Origin: Symsagittifera roscoffensis
Taxonomy: Eukaryota; Xenacoelomorpha; Acoela; Convolutidae
Length of the DNA stretch: 64,000 bases
NCBI RefSeq assembly: GCF_963678635.1
Contig: NC_087066.1
Location: 44,381,624-44,445,623, forward strand
Direction of reading: 5' to 3'
Shown: in pieces, positions 51,944 to 63,680 of the stretch
Layout: each line of letters begins with the position of its first letter
Position numbering within the stretch: position 1 is the stretch's first letter
Notes under the pieces: generated by a model
Database searches by the model: none
Told to the model about the DNA's origin: nothing
Seen by the model: the letters and a program-made list of their open reading frames with translations, nothing else
Position numbers and translations under genes: made by a program

Positions 51944-52152
51944 TCCTATCTGTTCTAAGCTGACCGTGCGATTCTCCTTACAAGAACTAGAAAGTGACGA
52001 ACAACGAGCAGAGGCTGAATGGCTTCCTGTTGGCTTTCAAGCTGGTCAAGCAACTGCCTCCTTCGAACCCCAACTCCTACTAGTCAATTGCCACTTTCCA
52101 CGGCAAACCATTCAAGCCACGCCCTGAAAAGTTCGACGACTGCAGAGAATAT
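51944..52152 (+). pseudogene. Tyrosinase-like exon (frame change and stop)
   Basis: Acceptor TTTTCCTGCAG. The exon begins with a Thr-Val-Arg-Phe strand and LQELESDEQRAEA in one frame. Around 52000-52020 the similarity moves to another frame, with LAFKLVKQLPPSNPNSY, then an in-frame TAG at 52081-52083, then SIATFHGKPFKPRPEKF up to a TAT/GTAGGT donor in phase 0. The FHG His is the first CuA ligand of type-3 copper tyrosinases. The exon lies 72 bp right of the Polinton end, so the element probably landed in the preceding intron. The two lesions suggest a dying gene, but sequencing error cannot be excluded. Confidence 0.6.
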
Positions 52153-54276
52153 GTAGGTCATATACACATCGATTATCATTGAATCATTAAGTTGTTCTAT
52201 GTTTTTGTAACTGGTTTAAAATTCCTTGTTTTTATAATTGGTCCCAACGAGAAAAAAACAAGTTAGTGTGAAATTACGTTTCTTGGCAAGTTGCTCATTT
52301 AAAAAGTTCCAACAGATTCACTGTTCGCACCTTATTCGCTAAATGTTGTAGTTTGCTTCAAAGTATAATACTTTTATTCTGTAAAAATTATACATTTTTG
52401 TGTACTGAATTTCATCGTAAGTAAAATTCAGTCAAGCTTGAGCAAACTGAATATTCGCTTTCATGTTTTTCAGCAGTGAATCGGCTCTTTTTAGCGCCGC
52501 TCGAGTTTCAATAGGCTTAAACTATTTATTGATTTTTCGAAGAAAGCATTCAATCTCAATTTCCTTTATTTGTTGTTCACGTTTCCAACAGAATTTTTTC
52601 GGGCTAGCAAGTTGTTAACAAAATCATTTTGAATCATTTGATAGCTTGGCTTATAAATAAATGTTTTTTTCTTTCTTTGGTCTAGAGGTGACGACAAAGA
52701 CTGGGAATGCAAAAGACCTAGGATCGAATCTGTCCGGGACCTTTTTTTAAATGAGAAATATTCCGTTTCGAAAAAAAATGTTGGCCTATTGTTTGTGTGC
52801 TTAGGTTTTGTTTATTTAGTCGCCACATCCTGGATTTGCCGCATTCTGGCTGTAAGCACATTGCATTGTACTTAAAAAGTTTTTAAACTACCTGTAAGCC
52901 GTAAGTTTACTGAATCTGCTTTTTTCCTTTTTGTTCTGTTTTAGGTAAAAGTTTTATTTGCCTCAATTGTTTCGGCTTATGTTCTATCGGCTTTTTACCG
53001 AGTTTTGCCTCGTTTGAAAAGATAATAATTTTTTATACTTGGTGTGTTTCCGGAGGGTGTTTCATAAGTTTTGACAACAGTTGTGCATTCGGCTCAACGG
53101 CAGTTTACACGACTTTTTGCTGACTTGGATGCCACTCAATGAATGTTTCTGAAGACTTATTATCCACCGGTGTTTGTGTTTTCGTTCCAGTGTTCCTCAA
53201 ATGGAACATCAGTCGAGACAAAAATTTGAAACTGTTTTTTTTTCTGTTTGAAAGCTTGCAATGCTATGTTTGAGTAATAACGCAAGCTTGCCGAGCTTTT
53301 TCTCTGCGATTAAGCCTAACACTGATTTCATACAAGCGATTATCCGGTGTTATCAAGTGTTTATGAAACTTTGGGTCTGCATAATTTCAGTTCTCAGACT
53401 AAATTAGAAAAAGTTTGATTAAAGGTTGAACACTCAAGCTTAATTCTAATACAGTTTTAAATTTATTTTGATTTTTTAGACAACTAAATTGCAGAAACAA
53501 AACTTTTGTTCCGATTTTTGCTCCGAGTTAAATATCGTATTTCGTATAGCTTAAATCAATCTTCAGAGTCAAATTTCAAATAAATTGACTCTATAAACTA
53601 GAAGTTTATTAACTAAAGATGAACATCAACAATTGTGAACAAAAATGTTTGTTGATATTTTTGAATTTATTTTGTATACAATAGGTTGTCAACAATCATC
53701 GATTTTGAGCCTTTTAATGCATAAAACCCAAAATTTTTACTTTTTTGACTGAGAAAATAGATTTGTATTTTTTCATTCTTTTTTTTATTCGATTCTTCAT
53801 TTTTTAACCGATTCTTTCCGGTTTACTTGACTAACTTTGTCGAAGAATTTTCAAATTTTGATTTTTTTTACTGTTCGTCACGATTTTGCATATGAATGAG
53901 TGTTTCCCATGAAGGTTTTTGGTTAATTATACAAACTATGAGACTAGCTTTGTCAGCTTTGTGCTAATTATAGTCAAGTGGGTTATATGACAAGCTTTTT
54001 TTTAGTTGGGAACAATTGAATCGCTTTTTTCTTGGTTTTTATTTTTTCACATTGAAAAGCTGTGATAATGTAGTCCTTTGTTTTTTTTTCTACAAGAGGT
54101 ACACTTCGTGTTGGTTAATTTTAAATCCGTTTAAATTACTTTGAAATTGAAAAAAGATGTATTTTATTCTTCTGTCTGAATTTTTCGGGCTGCAATAATT
54201 GGGTTTTTCAAAATAAATAATTGCAAATTATAAGTAAATGTGCTTAAAAAGGTAAATGTTCATAAATTTGTTGTAG
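52153..54276 (+). other. Tyrosinase intron
   Basis: 2.1 kb between GTAGGT and TTGTTGTAG. It is T-rich and contains CGGCTTA/CGGCTCAACGG motifs like those at 1-4.5 kb, plus a weak tRNA-like B box near 52732. No exon seen. Confidence 0.6.
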
Positions 54277-54909
54277 CACTGGGACAGTTTCTGTCAACAC
54301 GACAATGTCTTGTTTCCCATCTGGCATCGCTTTTACTGTCTTCGACTAGAGCATGCACTTGAAACTGTATTCCTCGACGGAGAAGTGGCACTGCACTACT
54401 GGGACGACAAATCAATTCCTAAAATCCGAACTCAGGAAGAAGTCTTAATTGATGGAGTAGTCCAAAGGAACTCTCTGTTGGACTTGGTGATCTCTAGGGG
54501 TATTGGAACTGACCCTCAATGTCATTTTACAAAACCATACGGGTACCAGACTGTGCGATGTCCCTATTCTGGCATAGTGGGTAAAATGTCTAAGCAGCAC
54601 AATGAGAGCGTGAAAGAGAAAGACGAAGAATATTTTCCAAAGAACTTAGAAATTTGGATGCACGAGAAATCGATGAGGTCAGAGAACGGAAGTGTTTCCG
54701 AATTATTCAAAAGTTGTTTGGAGAATGACAACTACAATACTTTTTCAAACAACAAGTCAGCAGGCGATGATATTGCGCTGGAGCAGCCCCACGATAATGT
54801 CCATATTACAGTAGCGGGATGGGGAGATCTATACGCGGCTGAAGATGACTCTCCTCAGGTAGATGATCCAATTTTGTATAAAATTCAGCCTATAATCGAA
54901 ATTCACTAG
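54277..54909 (+). CDS. Tyrosinase-like copper protein, internal exon
   Basis: Starts in phase 0 with HWDSFCQHDNVLFPIWHRFY, holding the second and third CuA histidines, and later has LEQPHDNVHITVAGWGDLYA, with the first two CuB histidines. The exon then reads VDDPILY and stops at TAG 54907. The third CuB histidine (expected shortly after DPI..) is missing. A GT at 54876 directly after DDPIL could be the true donor, with the last exon beyond the retrotransposon and outside the window. Tyrosinases oxidise phenols in melanin, cuticle or shell chemistry. With the damaged upstream exon, the locus may be a pseudogene. Confidence 0.75.
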   Translation, partial: HWDSFCQHDNVLFPIWHRFYCLRLEHALETVFLDGEVALHYWDDKSIPKIRTQEEVLIDGVVQRNSLLDLVISRGIGTDPQCHFTKPYGYQTVRCPYSGIVGKMSKQHNESVKEKDEEYFPKNLEIWMHEKSMRSENGSVSELFKSCLENDNYNTFSNNKSAGDDIALEQPHDNVHITVAGWGDLYAAEDDSPQVDDPILYKIQPIIEIH

Positions 54910-55520
54910 CTAATTTTAAGTCTGATAAGAGTACAGAATATTCTTAAAATCTAACTGAAAACGATTTTTAGCTTTTATTGCGGTTTCGGCGGCACACTTT
55001 TTTCTTGATACTATTTTGGAATAATTTTCGTGCTCATTAATTGTGACCAAAGACTGCTGACATCAAATATTGAATTTATATAACAAAAATGTAATCTCTT
55101 TTTCTGGACGCTGGGAAGACTTGTCGGAATTTTCACTGAAACTAATTTATTATTCTTTTTGTTTCCGTACCATCTTTCTTTGGTCTACCTAAAGCTACTT
55201 GGAAAAACATTACGAAATTCATCTACTTCTAGCAATGGTGGAGGAAATTAAGTATAATTACCAAGGATTGTTTTCTGTGCATTTCCAAAATTTTTGATGG
55301 CGTTTTTTGAGGTCAGCAATTTTTATTCCGAATTTCGAAGAAAATGACGGAATATCTGTGCTCGGGGTGTTTTTTTCTCCAGACCAATGTCGACTTTTGA
55401 GCTAGACTTTTTTGGCGGGTTTTTATTATAGCATGTGAAAGTTACTGTTGTTCATATCAAATATAAAAACATTATTTCAACTGTGATCTTTTTTTGCTAA
55501 GTTATGGGGTTTAAAGATTT
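54910..55520. other. Tyrosinase 3' flank and pre-element sequence
   Basis: Non-coding. From 55039 it is part of the tandem duplication. A block at 55330-55410 (CCGAATTTCG then GTGCTCGGGGTGTTTTTTTC) resembles 13845-13925, so a dispersed repeat is present on both sides of the window. Confidence 0.55.
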
Positions 55521-57936
55521 GGAATCTATCCGGCCATTACAGAACAATCAGACTACGTTTGGGACCCTGAATGGGCTCATCTTACATATATAAATATCCC
55601 ACAATCTATCTCAAGTCAAGCAATAAGTACAATATCTTATCACAGAGATTATGTAAAAGTAATACCACTAACCATTGATGCAACACCATTAAACTACAAT
55701 ACATTTTTACCTGATACACGAAATAACAGTTTAAATTCGACCGTCATACACAATGAAAACCTTAATGGAACTAGAAATCTTACACAACAAGATATTCAAA
55801 CACCATCACACTTCATAAATGAAGAAATTGTCCAAACAACAACAACTACACAACAAAGTATTTCACCAATACACCCAAATTTAACAACACCAAGAAATAC
55901 AAATACTTCACTGGCACAAGTAACCTTACAATCAACCGTTAAACCTTCGGTTGCTCCAAAATATTCGCATATGGATTATCAAACATATAGACAAATGACA
56001 GTACCGTCAAAAACACGAAAATCATTCACAGGAAACACCTTTGCAGAACATAAATATAATTATGCTCACAAACAAAGAACAAATCAACCTCCCCGAAAAA
56101 ATACACAAAATTTAAATCACGTAAGTTCTCATTATTGGAAACTCCCGAAAACATCGACGAATTCAGTAAATTTTCCAGATAATCCACATCCTACACAGGA
56201 TTATACTGAAAAATACCCATTCTTCCAACAAAATAAAAATAACCAACATACACCATTTAATACAAACTATTTATCATCCGATGAAGATGATTATCACCAA
56301 CCAGATATTTTTGCACCATATACTAAAGAATATCGCACACAAAGACCACGACAACCTCAACCATCTCGAAATATAAAAATTTACCCACAAAACCCAACAG
56401 ATGTACAACATCCACAACAAATGCATATACAAAAGCCATTTAACACACAATCTTTTCCACCAATACAACCACAAAATCCAGTGTCAAGGCATTCTTATCA
56501 ACCAACTCAAATGCAAAATGAAATACCGCTTCCATATTACCTTCAGCAACACGAAATAACAAAAAATCAACTTTCAAATTTCTCGCAAATGCCAAATGCC
56601 GCAGAATCACTACAGATGACAATGAATCCATACCTCATGGGTGAATCATCAATAACGTCCAATAAACCACTGATGGTATTTACAGGAACAGATCCTGAAT
56701 ATTCTGTAGAAGATTATTTAAATGCATTAACAGCAAATTTAATTTTAAATATAGGACCTGAACCAAATAATACGCCACTACATCAAAATTGGATACATAG
56801 ACGCACAGCATTGATACAAACAACCTTAGATGGCGCAGCTCAAAAATGGTTTTCAGTATTACCTATAGAAATAAAATCAGACTGGAAAAGTTTTACACAA
56901 GAATTTTCAAAAGTGTTTGACTCCCGAAAGAAATAAACAACACCAAAGAGTTTTATGTAATGAAATTCGCAGATTACCAAATGAAACCACCAAACAATTA
57001 GCAGTACGCATCAAAACACTTGTTTGAAAACCATATTCACTTAATACACATGACTATAAAAACACAAAAATGACAGAAATTTTAATGATGACCTTAACAC
57101 CTCAATTAAGGAAAATAGCAATAAAAAAGAGAGCATCTCATCCTTCCTCAATTCGAGAGCCAGATTTAGATTTTCGAAAACTAGTAGATAAACTAGAGCA
57201 AGCGGAAATCTCAATGAAACTTGAAGAAACAGAAAATCTAAAACTACAGTATGTTAATCGAATTGAAACAAACACTACACAAATAAATAACATACAGGAA
57301 TCAGATACAGACCTAATTGAAAAAATCACTGAAATACTAAATATCTATGAAAAACATCCAAATTTTAAAGGCAAACCATCCTTCAAAAAATGGTGTAATT
57401 ATTGCCGACGATACGGACACAGTATTTCCGAATGTAGACAAAAACAACAAGATAATCAGAATAAACCTCAAAAGCATAAAGAACCAAATAAATCGTTCTA
57501 TCAATATATGAAAAAAGATCAAAATCTACCAAACAAAAATATATATAGTAATAACAGTTCAGGAAAACCACTTCCGAACAACACCAATTACACAAGGAAT
57601 CAATCACCATATAACTCAAGTTATAGAGGAAGATCACCAGAACGATGAAATACACAAAATTCTTCACAAAACAATTATAATCGACGAAATAGTCGAAATA
57701 ACTATTCGAGATCAAATTCCAATGCAACACAATTTGTTTCTAGATCCAGTTCCCAATCCAATCCAAGAAATAAACACTATTCGAATAATCAATCACGAAA
57801 CTCATCATACAACAGGAATAGAAACTATTCACATAATAGAAATAGAAGTTATTCGAACAATCGAAATCAGAATTACCCGAACAATCGATCAAGAAATAAT
57901 TCGTATAATAGATCAAACTATCACAGATCAAATGAC
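55039..57936 (+). repeat. Tandem duplication unit 1 (2898 bp)
   Basis: Direct repeat with 57937-60831. Both units start with AATTGTGACCAAAGACTG, and the same AATT occurs at the donor point 60832-60835. It includes ~480 bp of flank plus the 5' ~2.4 kb of the retrotransposon gag region. Confidence 0.93.
55521..57936 (+). pseudogene. Ty3/Gypsy gag, duplicate copy 1 (5'-truncated, broken)
   Basis: An open frame without ATG begins right after a TAA at 55512 (GIYPAITEQSDYVWDPEWAH) and continues through ATG 55971 to 56936. It has a low-complexity Gln/Asn/Pro-rich N-terminus and a capsid-like segment (PEYSVEDYLNALTANLILNI, AALIQ-like helix, QKWFSVLPIEIKSDWKSF). A frame change follows at about 56925. 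The remainder has a TGA at 57025-57027, a CCHC zinc knuckle (CNYCRRYGHSISEC) and a TGA at 57646-57648, and is cut at the duplication boundary. No 5' LTR is visible; the gag sequence appears to start abruptly at ~55521. Confidence 0.8.
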
Positions 57937-60831
57937 AATTGTGACCAAAGACTGCTGACATCAAATATTGAATTTATATAACAAAAATGTAATCTCTTTT
58001 TCTGGACGCTGGGAAGACTTGTCGGAATTTTCACTGAAACTAATTTATTATTCTTTTTGTTTCCGTACCATCTTTCTTTGGTCTACTTAAAGCTACTTGG
58101 AAAAACATTACGAAATTCATCTACTTCTAGCAATGGTGGAGCAAAGTAAGTATAATTACCAAGGATTGTTTTCTGTGCATTTCCAAAATTTTTGATGGCG
58201 TTTTTTGAGGTCAGCAATTTTTATTCCGAATTTCGAAGAAAATGACGGAATATCTGTGCTCGGGGTGTTTTTTTCTCCAGACCAATGTCGACTTTTGAGC
58301 TAGACTTTTTTGGCGGGTTTTTATTATAGCATGTGAAAGTTACTGTTGTTCATATCAAATATAAAAACATTATTTCAACTGCGATCTTTTTTTGCTAAGT
58401 TATGGGGTTTAAAGATTTGGAATCTATCCGGCCATTACAGAACAATCAGACTACGTTTGGGACCCTGAATGGGCTCATCTTACATATATAAATATCCCAC
58501 AATCTATCTCAAGTCAAGCAATAAGTACAATATCTTATCACAGAGATTATGTAAAAGTAATACCACTAACCATTGATGCAACACCATTAAACTACAATAC
58601 ATTTTTACCTGATACACGAAATAACAGTTTAAATTCGACCGTCATACACAATGAAAACCTTAATGGAACTAGAAATCTTACACAACAAGATATTCAAACA
58701 CCATCACACTTCATAAATGAAGAAATTGTCCAAACAACAACAACTACACAACAAAGTATTTCACCAATACACCCAAATGTAACAACACCAAGAAATACAA
58801 ATATTTCACTGGCACAAGTAACCTCACAATCAATCGTCAAACCTTCGGTTGCTCCAAAATATTCACATATGGATTATCAAACATATAGACAAATGACAGT
58901 ACCGTCAAAAACACGAAAATCATTCACAGGAAACACCTTTGCAGAACATAATTATAATTATGCTCACAAACAAAGAACAAATCAACCTCCCCGAAAAAAT
59001 ACACAAAATTTAAATCACGTAAGTTCTCATTATTGGAAACTCCCGAAAACATCGACGAATTCAATAAATTTTCCAGATAATCCACAACCTACACAGGATT
59101 ATACTGAAAATTACCCATTCTTCCAACAAAATAAAAATAACCAACATACACCATTTAATACAAACTATTTATCATCCGATGAAGATGATTATCACCAACC
59201 AGATTTTTTTGCACCATATGCTAAAGAATATCGCACACAAAGACCACGACAACCTCAACCATCTCGAAATATGAAAATTTACCCATAAAACCCAACAGAT
59301 GTACAACATCCACAACAAATGCATATACAAAATCCATTTAACACACAATCTTTTCCACCAATACAACCACAAAATCCAGTGTCAAGGCATTCTTATCAAC
59401 CAACTCAAATGCAAAATGAAATACCGCTTCCATATTACCTTCAGCAACACGAAATAACAAAAAATCAACTTTCAAATTTCTCGCAAATGCCAAATGCCGC
59501 AGAATCACTACAGATGACAATGAATCCATACCTCATGGGTGGATCATCAATAACGTCCAGTAAACCACAAATGGTATTTACAGGAACAGATCCTGAATAT
59601 TCTGTAGAAGATTATTTAAATGCATTAACAGCAAATTTAATTTTAAATATAGGACCTGAACCAATTAATACGCCACTACATCAAAATTGGATACATAGAC
59701 GCACAGCATTGATACAAACATTCTTAGATGGCGCAGCTCAAAAATGGTTTTCAGTATTACCTATAGAAATAAAATCAGACTGGAAAAGTTTTACACAAGA
59801 ATTTTCAAAAGTGTTTGACTCCGAAAGAAATAAACAACACCAAAACTTTATGTAATGAAATTCGCAGATTACCAAATGAAACCACCAAACAATTAGCAGT
59901 ACGCATCGAAACACTTGTTTGAAAAGCATATTCATTTAATACACATGACTATAAAAACACAAAAATGACAGAAATTTTAATGATGACCTTAACACCTCAA
60001 TTAAGGAAAATAGCAATAAAAAAGAGAGCATCTCATCCTTCCTCAATTCGAGAGCCAGATTTAGATTTTCGAAAACTAGTAGATAAACTAGAGCAAGCGG
60101 AAGTCTCAATGAAACTTGAAGAAACAGAAAATCTAAAACTACAGTATGTTAATCGAATTGAAACAAACACTACACAAATAAATAACATACAGGAATCAGA
60201 TACAGACCTAATTGAAAAAATCACTGAAATACTAAATATCTATGAAAAACATCCAAATTTTAAAGGCAAATCATCCTTCAAAAATTGGTGTAATTATTGC
60301 CGACGATACGGACACAGTATTTCCGAATGTAGACAAAAACAACAAGATAATCAGAATAAACCTCAAAAGCATAAAGAACCAAATAAATCGTTCTATCAAT
60401 ATATGAAAAAAGATCAAAATCTACCAAACAAAAATATATATAGTAATAAGAGTTCAGGAAAACCACTTCCGAACAACACCAATTACACAAGGAATCAATC
60501 ACCATATAACTCAAGTTATAGAGGAAGATCACCAGAACGAAGAAATACACAAAATTCTTCACAAAACAATTATAATCGACCAAATAGTCGAAATAACTAT
60601 TCGAGATCAAATTCCAATGCAACACAATTTGTTTCTAGATCCAGTTCCCAATCCAATCCAAGAAATAAACACTATTCGAATAATCAATCACGAAACTCAT
60701 CATACAACAGGAATAGAAACTATTCACATAATAGAAATAGAAGTTATTCGAACAATCGAAATCAGAATTACCCGAACAATCGATCAAGAAATAATTCGTA
60801 TAATAGATCAAACTATCACAGATCAAATGAC
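57937..60831 (+). repeat. Tandem duplication unit 2 (2895 bp)
   Basis: Second unit; continuous with the rest of the retrotransposon at its right end, so it is the parental right-hand copy. Copies differ by scattered substitutions, including a stop at 59286 unique to this unit and the loss of the 57646 TGA. Confidence 0.93.
57955..58418. other. Duplicated flank between gag copies
   Basis: Non-coding copy of 55057-55520, including the dispersed CCGAATTTCG/GTGCTCGGGG repeat block. Confidence 0.7.
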
Positions 60832-61086
60832 AATTATCAAAACAGATCACGGAACAATTCACAAAATCGAAATCTAAGTTATAATAATCAATATAGAAAT
60901 TATTCCCAGTCACCACATAGGAATAATAATCATTATAATAATTCTAAACATCGATGCAGAAGTAGTACACCAAAACATCAAAGACATATTAATCAAGTAC
61001 AGTCAAATGAAGAAACAACATCAGACCCCCCAGGTATTGATGACACAGGAAGTAACGAACTACAACTAAATCAAATAAACTGTTGA
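58419..61086 (+). pseudogene. Ty3/Gypsy gag, copy 2 (broken)
   Basis: Same layout as copy 1: open from ~58419 without ATG, ATG 58869, TAA 59286-59288 (a C-to-T change relative to copy 1), frame resuming 59319-59855, a frame change, a shared TGA at 59920-59922, then 59965-61086. It retains the CCHC knuckle CNYCRRYGHSISEC. It ends in an Asn/Ser/Arg-rich tail (YNRNRNYSHNRNRSYSNN), a nucleic-acid-binding, RNA-packaging type of region. The final TGA (61084-61086) is in the same frame as the protease that follows. Confidence 0.82.
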
Positions 61087-61797
61087 TCATCAGATACAGA
61101 AAGTGATACAGAAAATACTATCTCCGTAAATATGATAACAGTCGGAAACGACTATGAACCTATCATATATGAACAACCTTTTACATCACATATATATGAA
61201 AATCAATTGGAACTCTTTCACAATTATTATCTTGAACCCATCGATACTACACAAACTACACAAGAAGTAAACGAAATTAACACGGTAATTAAACCCAATG
61301 ATAAAGACAAAACTAAATGTCCAAACACAAATCATATTTATCAAAATATACAAAAAGAGCAACCCAGAGAAAAAATTTGGACAATATCATTTCTCTTAGA
61401 AAGTCCAAGAAACAAAGAATTTCAACCACCAGATCTTGAAATTGATTTTTTAATTGATTCAGGAGCAGAATCAAACATAATTAATATTCCCACATGGAAT
61501 GAAATCAAACTATTACATCCAAAATTAACGCCTCTTGCAACCTCTAGTAAACTAGCAACAGCACAAGGATCAACATTAGTAAATTACGGAAAAATCCAAT
61601 TATTCCTTCTCCCCACAAGAACAATGGAGCAAAATAAAATTCTAAACAAACCATTTAAACAAATATTTCATATTACTGATATTAAGCACAATATTATTGG
61701 CATACCATTTATATCAAAATATATACCAACAATCAACATCTTAAATAGTAAAATACTAATCAAAGATAAATACACAAAAACAAAAATACAGCTCTAA
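61087..61797 (+). pseudogene. Ty3/Gypsy aspartic protease region
   Basis: In frame with gag after its TGA. Contains IDFLIDSGAESNIINIPTWN, the D-S-G active site of retroviral-type aspartic proteases, about residue 109 counting from ATG 61132. It is followed by HNIIGIPFISKYIPTINILN, the family's hydrophobic-Gly flap/end block. The frame breaks just after 61797, before the segment that leads to reverse transcriptase. Separation of gag and protease by a single TGA is unusual (see findings). Confidence 0.85.
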
Positions 61798-62309
61798 CAT
61801 TTTTTCAAAGATTAAACAAACAACCACCACCATTCTTCTCAAAATTTTATTCAATTTATAACCAACAATGGAAACACCTGAAACCATTATCAGGAAATAT
61901 ATATAACTTTTCAATAAAACAAGTTCACCAGTATGATAAAAGTCAAAATAAACAACAACTTTTTATGTCAGACTTTGAATTTAAACCTATTCACAAGTTT
62001 TTCAAAATCACGATCTCATCTATAAAATATTTGAAAAACACGAATTCCGACATCATTTCGTTACACGTGTATAACAATACACCGTACCAAGTAACATTAC
62101 CCTTAGGACTTTTAGGATATTGCAAAACAAACGCTACAATCTCACCCATATATGAAGTAGCCTACCGCGTAAATAATATACTCCAATTATTAGATATTTG
62201 CCAATCCACAATTCTTGACGAAGAATTATCCATAAATAATATAATAAGCAATGAAAAGAGAAACACAGATTATTTCACAAAAACACCATATTTTTAACGA
62301 TGTTTAATT
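61798..62309 (+). pseudogene. Ty3/Gypsy protease-RT linker
   Basis: Frame changes at about 61797-61830, then open to an in-frame TAA at 62295-62297, in the same frame as the reverse transcriptase. The segment with ISLHVYNNTPYQVTLPLGLL resembles the dUTPase-like or linker stretch seen between protease and RT in some Gypsy elements; assignment uncertain. Confidence 0.5.
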
Positions 62310-63680
62310 TTGACATTTGACAAACTAGCAAAACAACTGTTAAAATATTCAACAGTCTACGCAACATCAAATTTTGACGTTGGGAAAATCAATTCATCAC
62401 TACATCTCCCGTTAAAACCTGACGCAGTTTTCAAAAAACAAAGAGCTAGTAAAGTACCAATTCATTTACACGACAAAGTAAATAGATTACTTGATATTTT
62501 AGAACAATACAAAATTATCTCACCGGTAAATAAAGAAGAACAACCAAAAGGTAACACATTTATTAACCCTGTTATCATTCTAGCAAAAGGAGAATCATTA
62601 AAAATAGTTTTAGACGCTAGATACCTCAATTCATTCATTGACGAATCGAAATGCAATTGGCCTATTGAACCAATACAAGTTATCTTAACAAAAATAAACG
62701 GAAAATACTTTACAACCGCAGATATGAATAGTGCATACAATCAAATGCCACTAGATGAACAATCACGACGTTTAACACAATTTGTTATTGGAAATCAACA
62801 ATATGAATTTAACCGCCTATTCTATGGAATTTCCATAGGACCAGCAGCATTTTCAGCTTTTATGAGTAAAATTTTTAGACCACTAATACTCAAGAAAAAC
62901 GCAATCACCTATTTGGATGATGTTTTTATGCAATCACAGACAAAAGAAGAAATGTTTACAGTTTTAGAGCAATATCATAAAATACTTCAGAACGAAAATC
63001 TGAAGGCCGCCCCCAATAAATCACACTTCTTTTTAACACGAGTTAAATTTTTAGGACATAATATAGAAAGAAACACAATCACTCCATTAAAATCACGCAT
63101 TGATGCTATTCAAAAACTTCAACCACCAACAAACAAAAAGAAAATCCAAGAATTCCTTGGAATGTTAAATTTCTTAAGCAAGTACGTTTATAAAATGCAA
63201 TTATATTTAAGACCGTTCTATAATATCCTCAGACAACAAAATAATTTTGAATGGACCACTGAACATCAAACACGATTTGAAGAAATTAAAAAACTTTTAA
63301 CTGAACAAATTTCAAACACAATTCCAGATCCAAATCAACCATTCTATGCAAGCTGCGATGCTTTAAATTTTGGCATCGGCGCAGCATTACTACAGTCACA
63401 TAGTGGTACAAATAAAATGAACCTTATATCAGCAAATTCCCGATTATTCACACAAGCAGAGCTACGACTGTCAACTCTAATGCGAGAATGTACAGCTATA
63501 ACTTATACACTCACAGAATATTTCCCACTTTATTTAGATTGTCAAAATAATCACTATGAAGTTGATCTACTTGGAACATCAACTTTTAAACCAATCCCAT
63601 ATTCACAATGGATAAAAAATAACACCCAACAAAAACAAATAAAACAACACTCGTATAAAAAAGATTTTTTTTTCCATTAA
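62310..63680 (+). pseudogene. Ty3/Gypsy reverse transcriptase and RNase H
   Basis: Open 456-codon frame. RT blocks in order: LKIVLDARYLNSFID, YFTTADMNSAYNQMPLD, LFYGISIGPAAFSAFM, AITYLDDVFMQSQTK (catalytic YLDD near residue 201) and VKFLGHNIERNTITPLKS. Then the connection FLGMLNFLSKYVYK leads into a Gypsy-type RNase H start (PFYASCDALNFGIGAALLQS, ELRLSTLMRECTAI). The frame is lost in a T9 run near 63667. Family level is Ty3/Gypsy; I could not fix the clade. Confidence 0.92.

Noticed and set aside
57722-57958. Ile/Thr/Glu-rich 78-codon frame in the gag tail
   Set aside because: Alternate frame of the Asn/Ser/Arg-rich gag tail.
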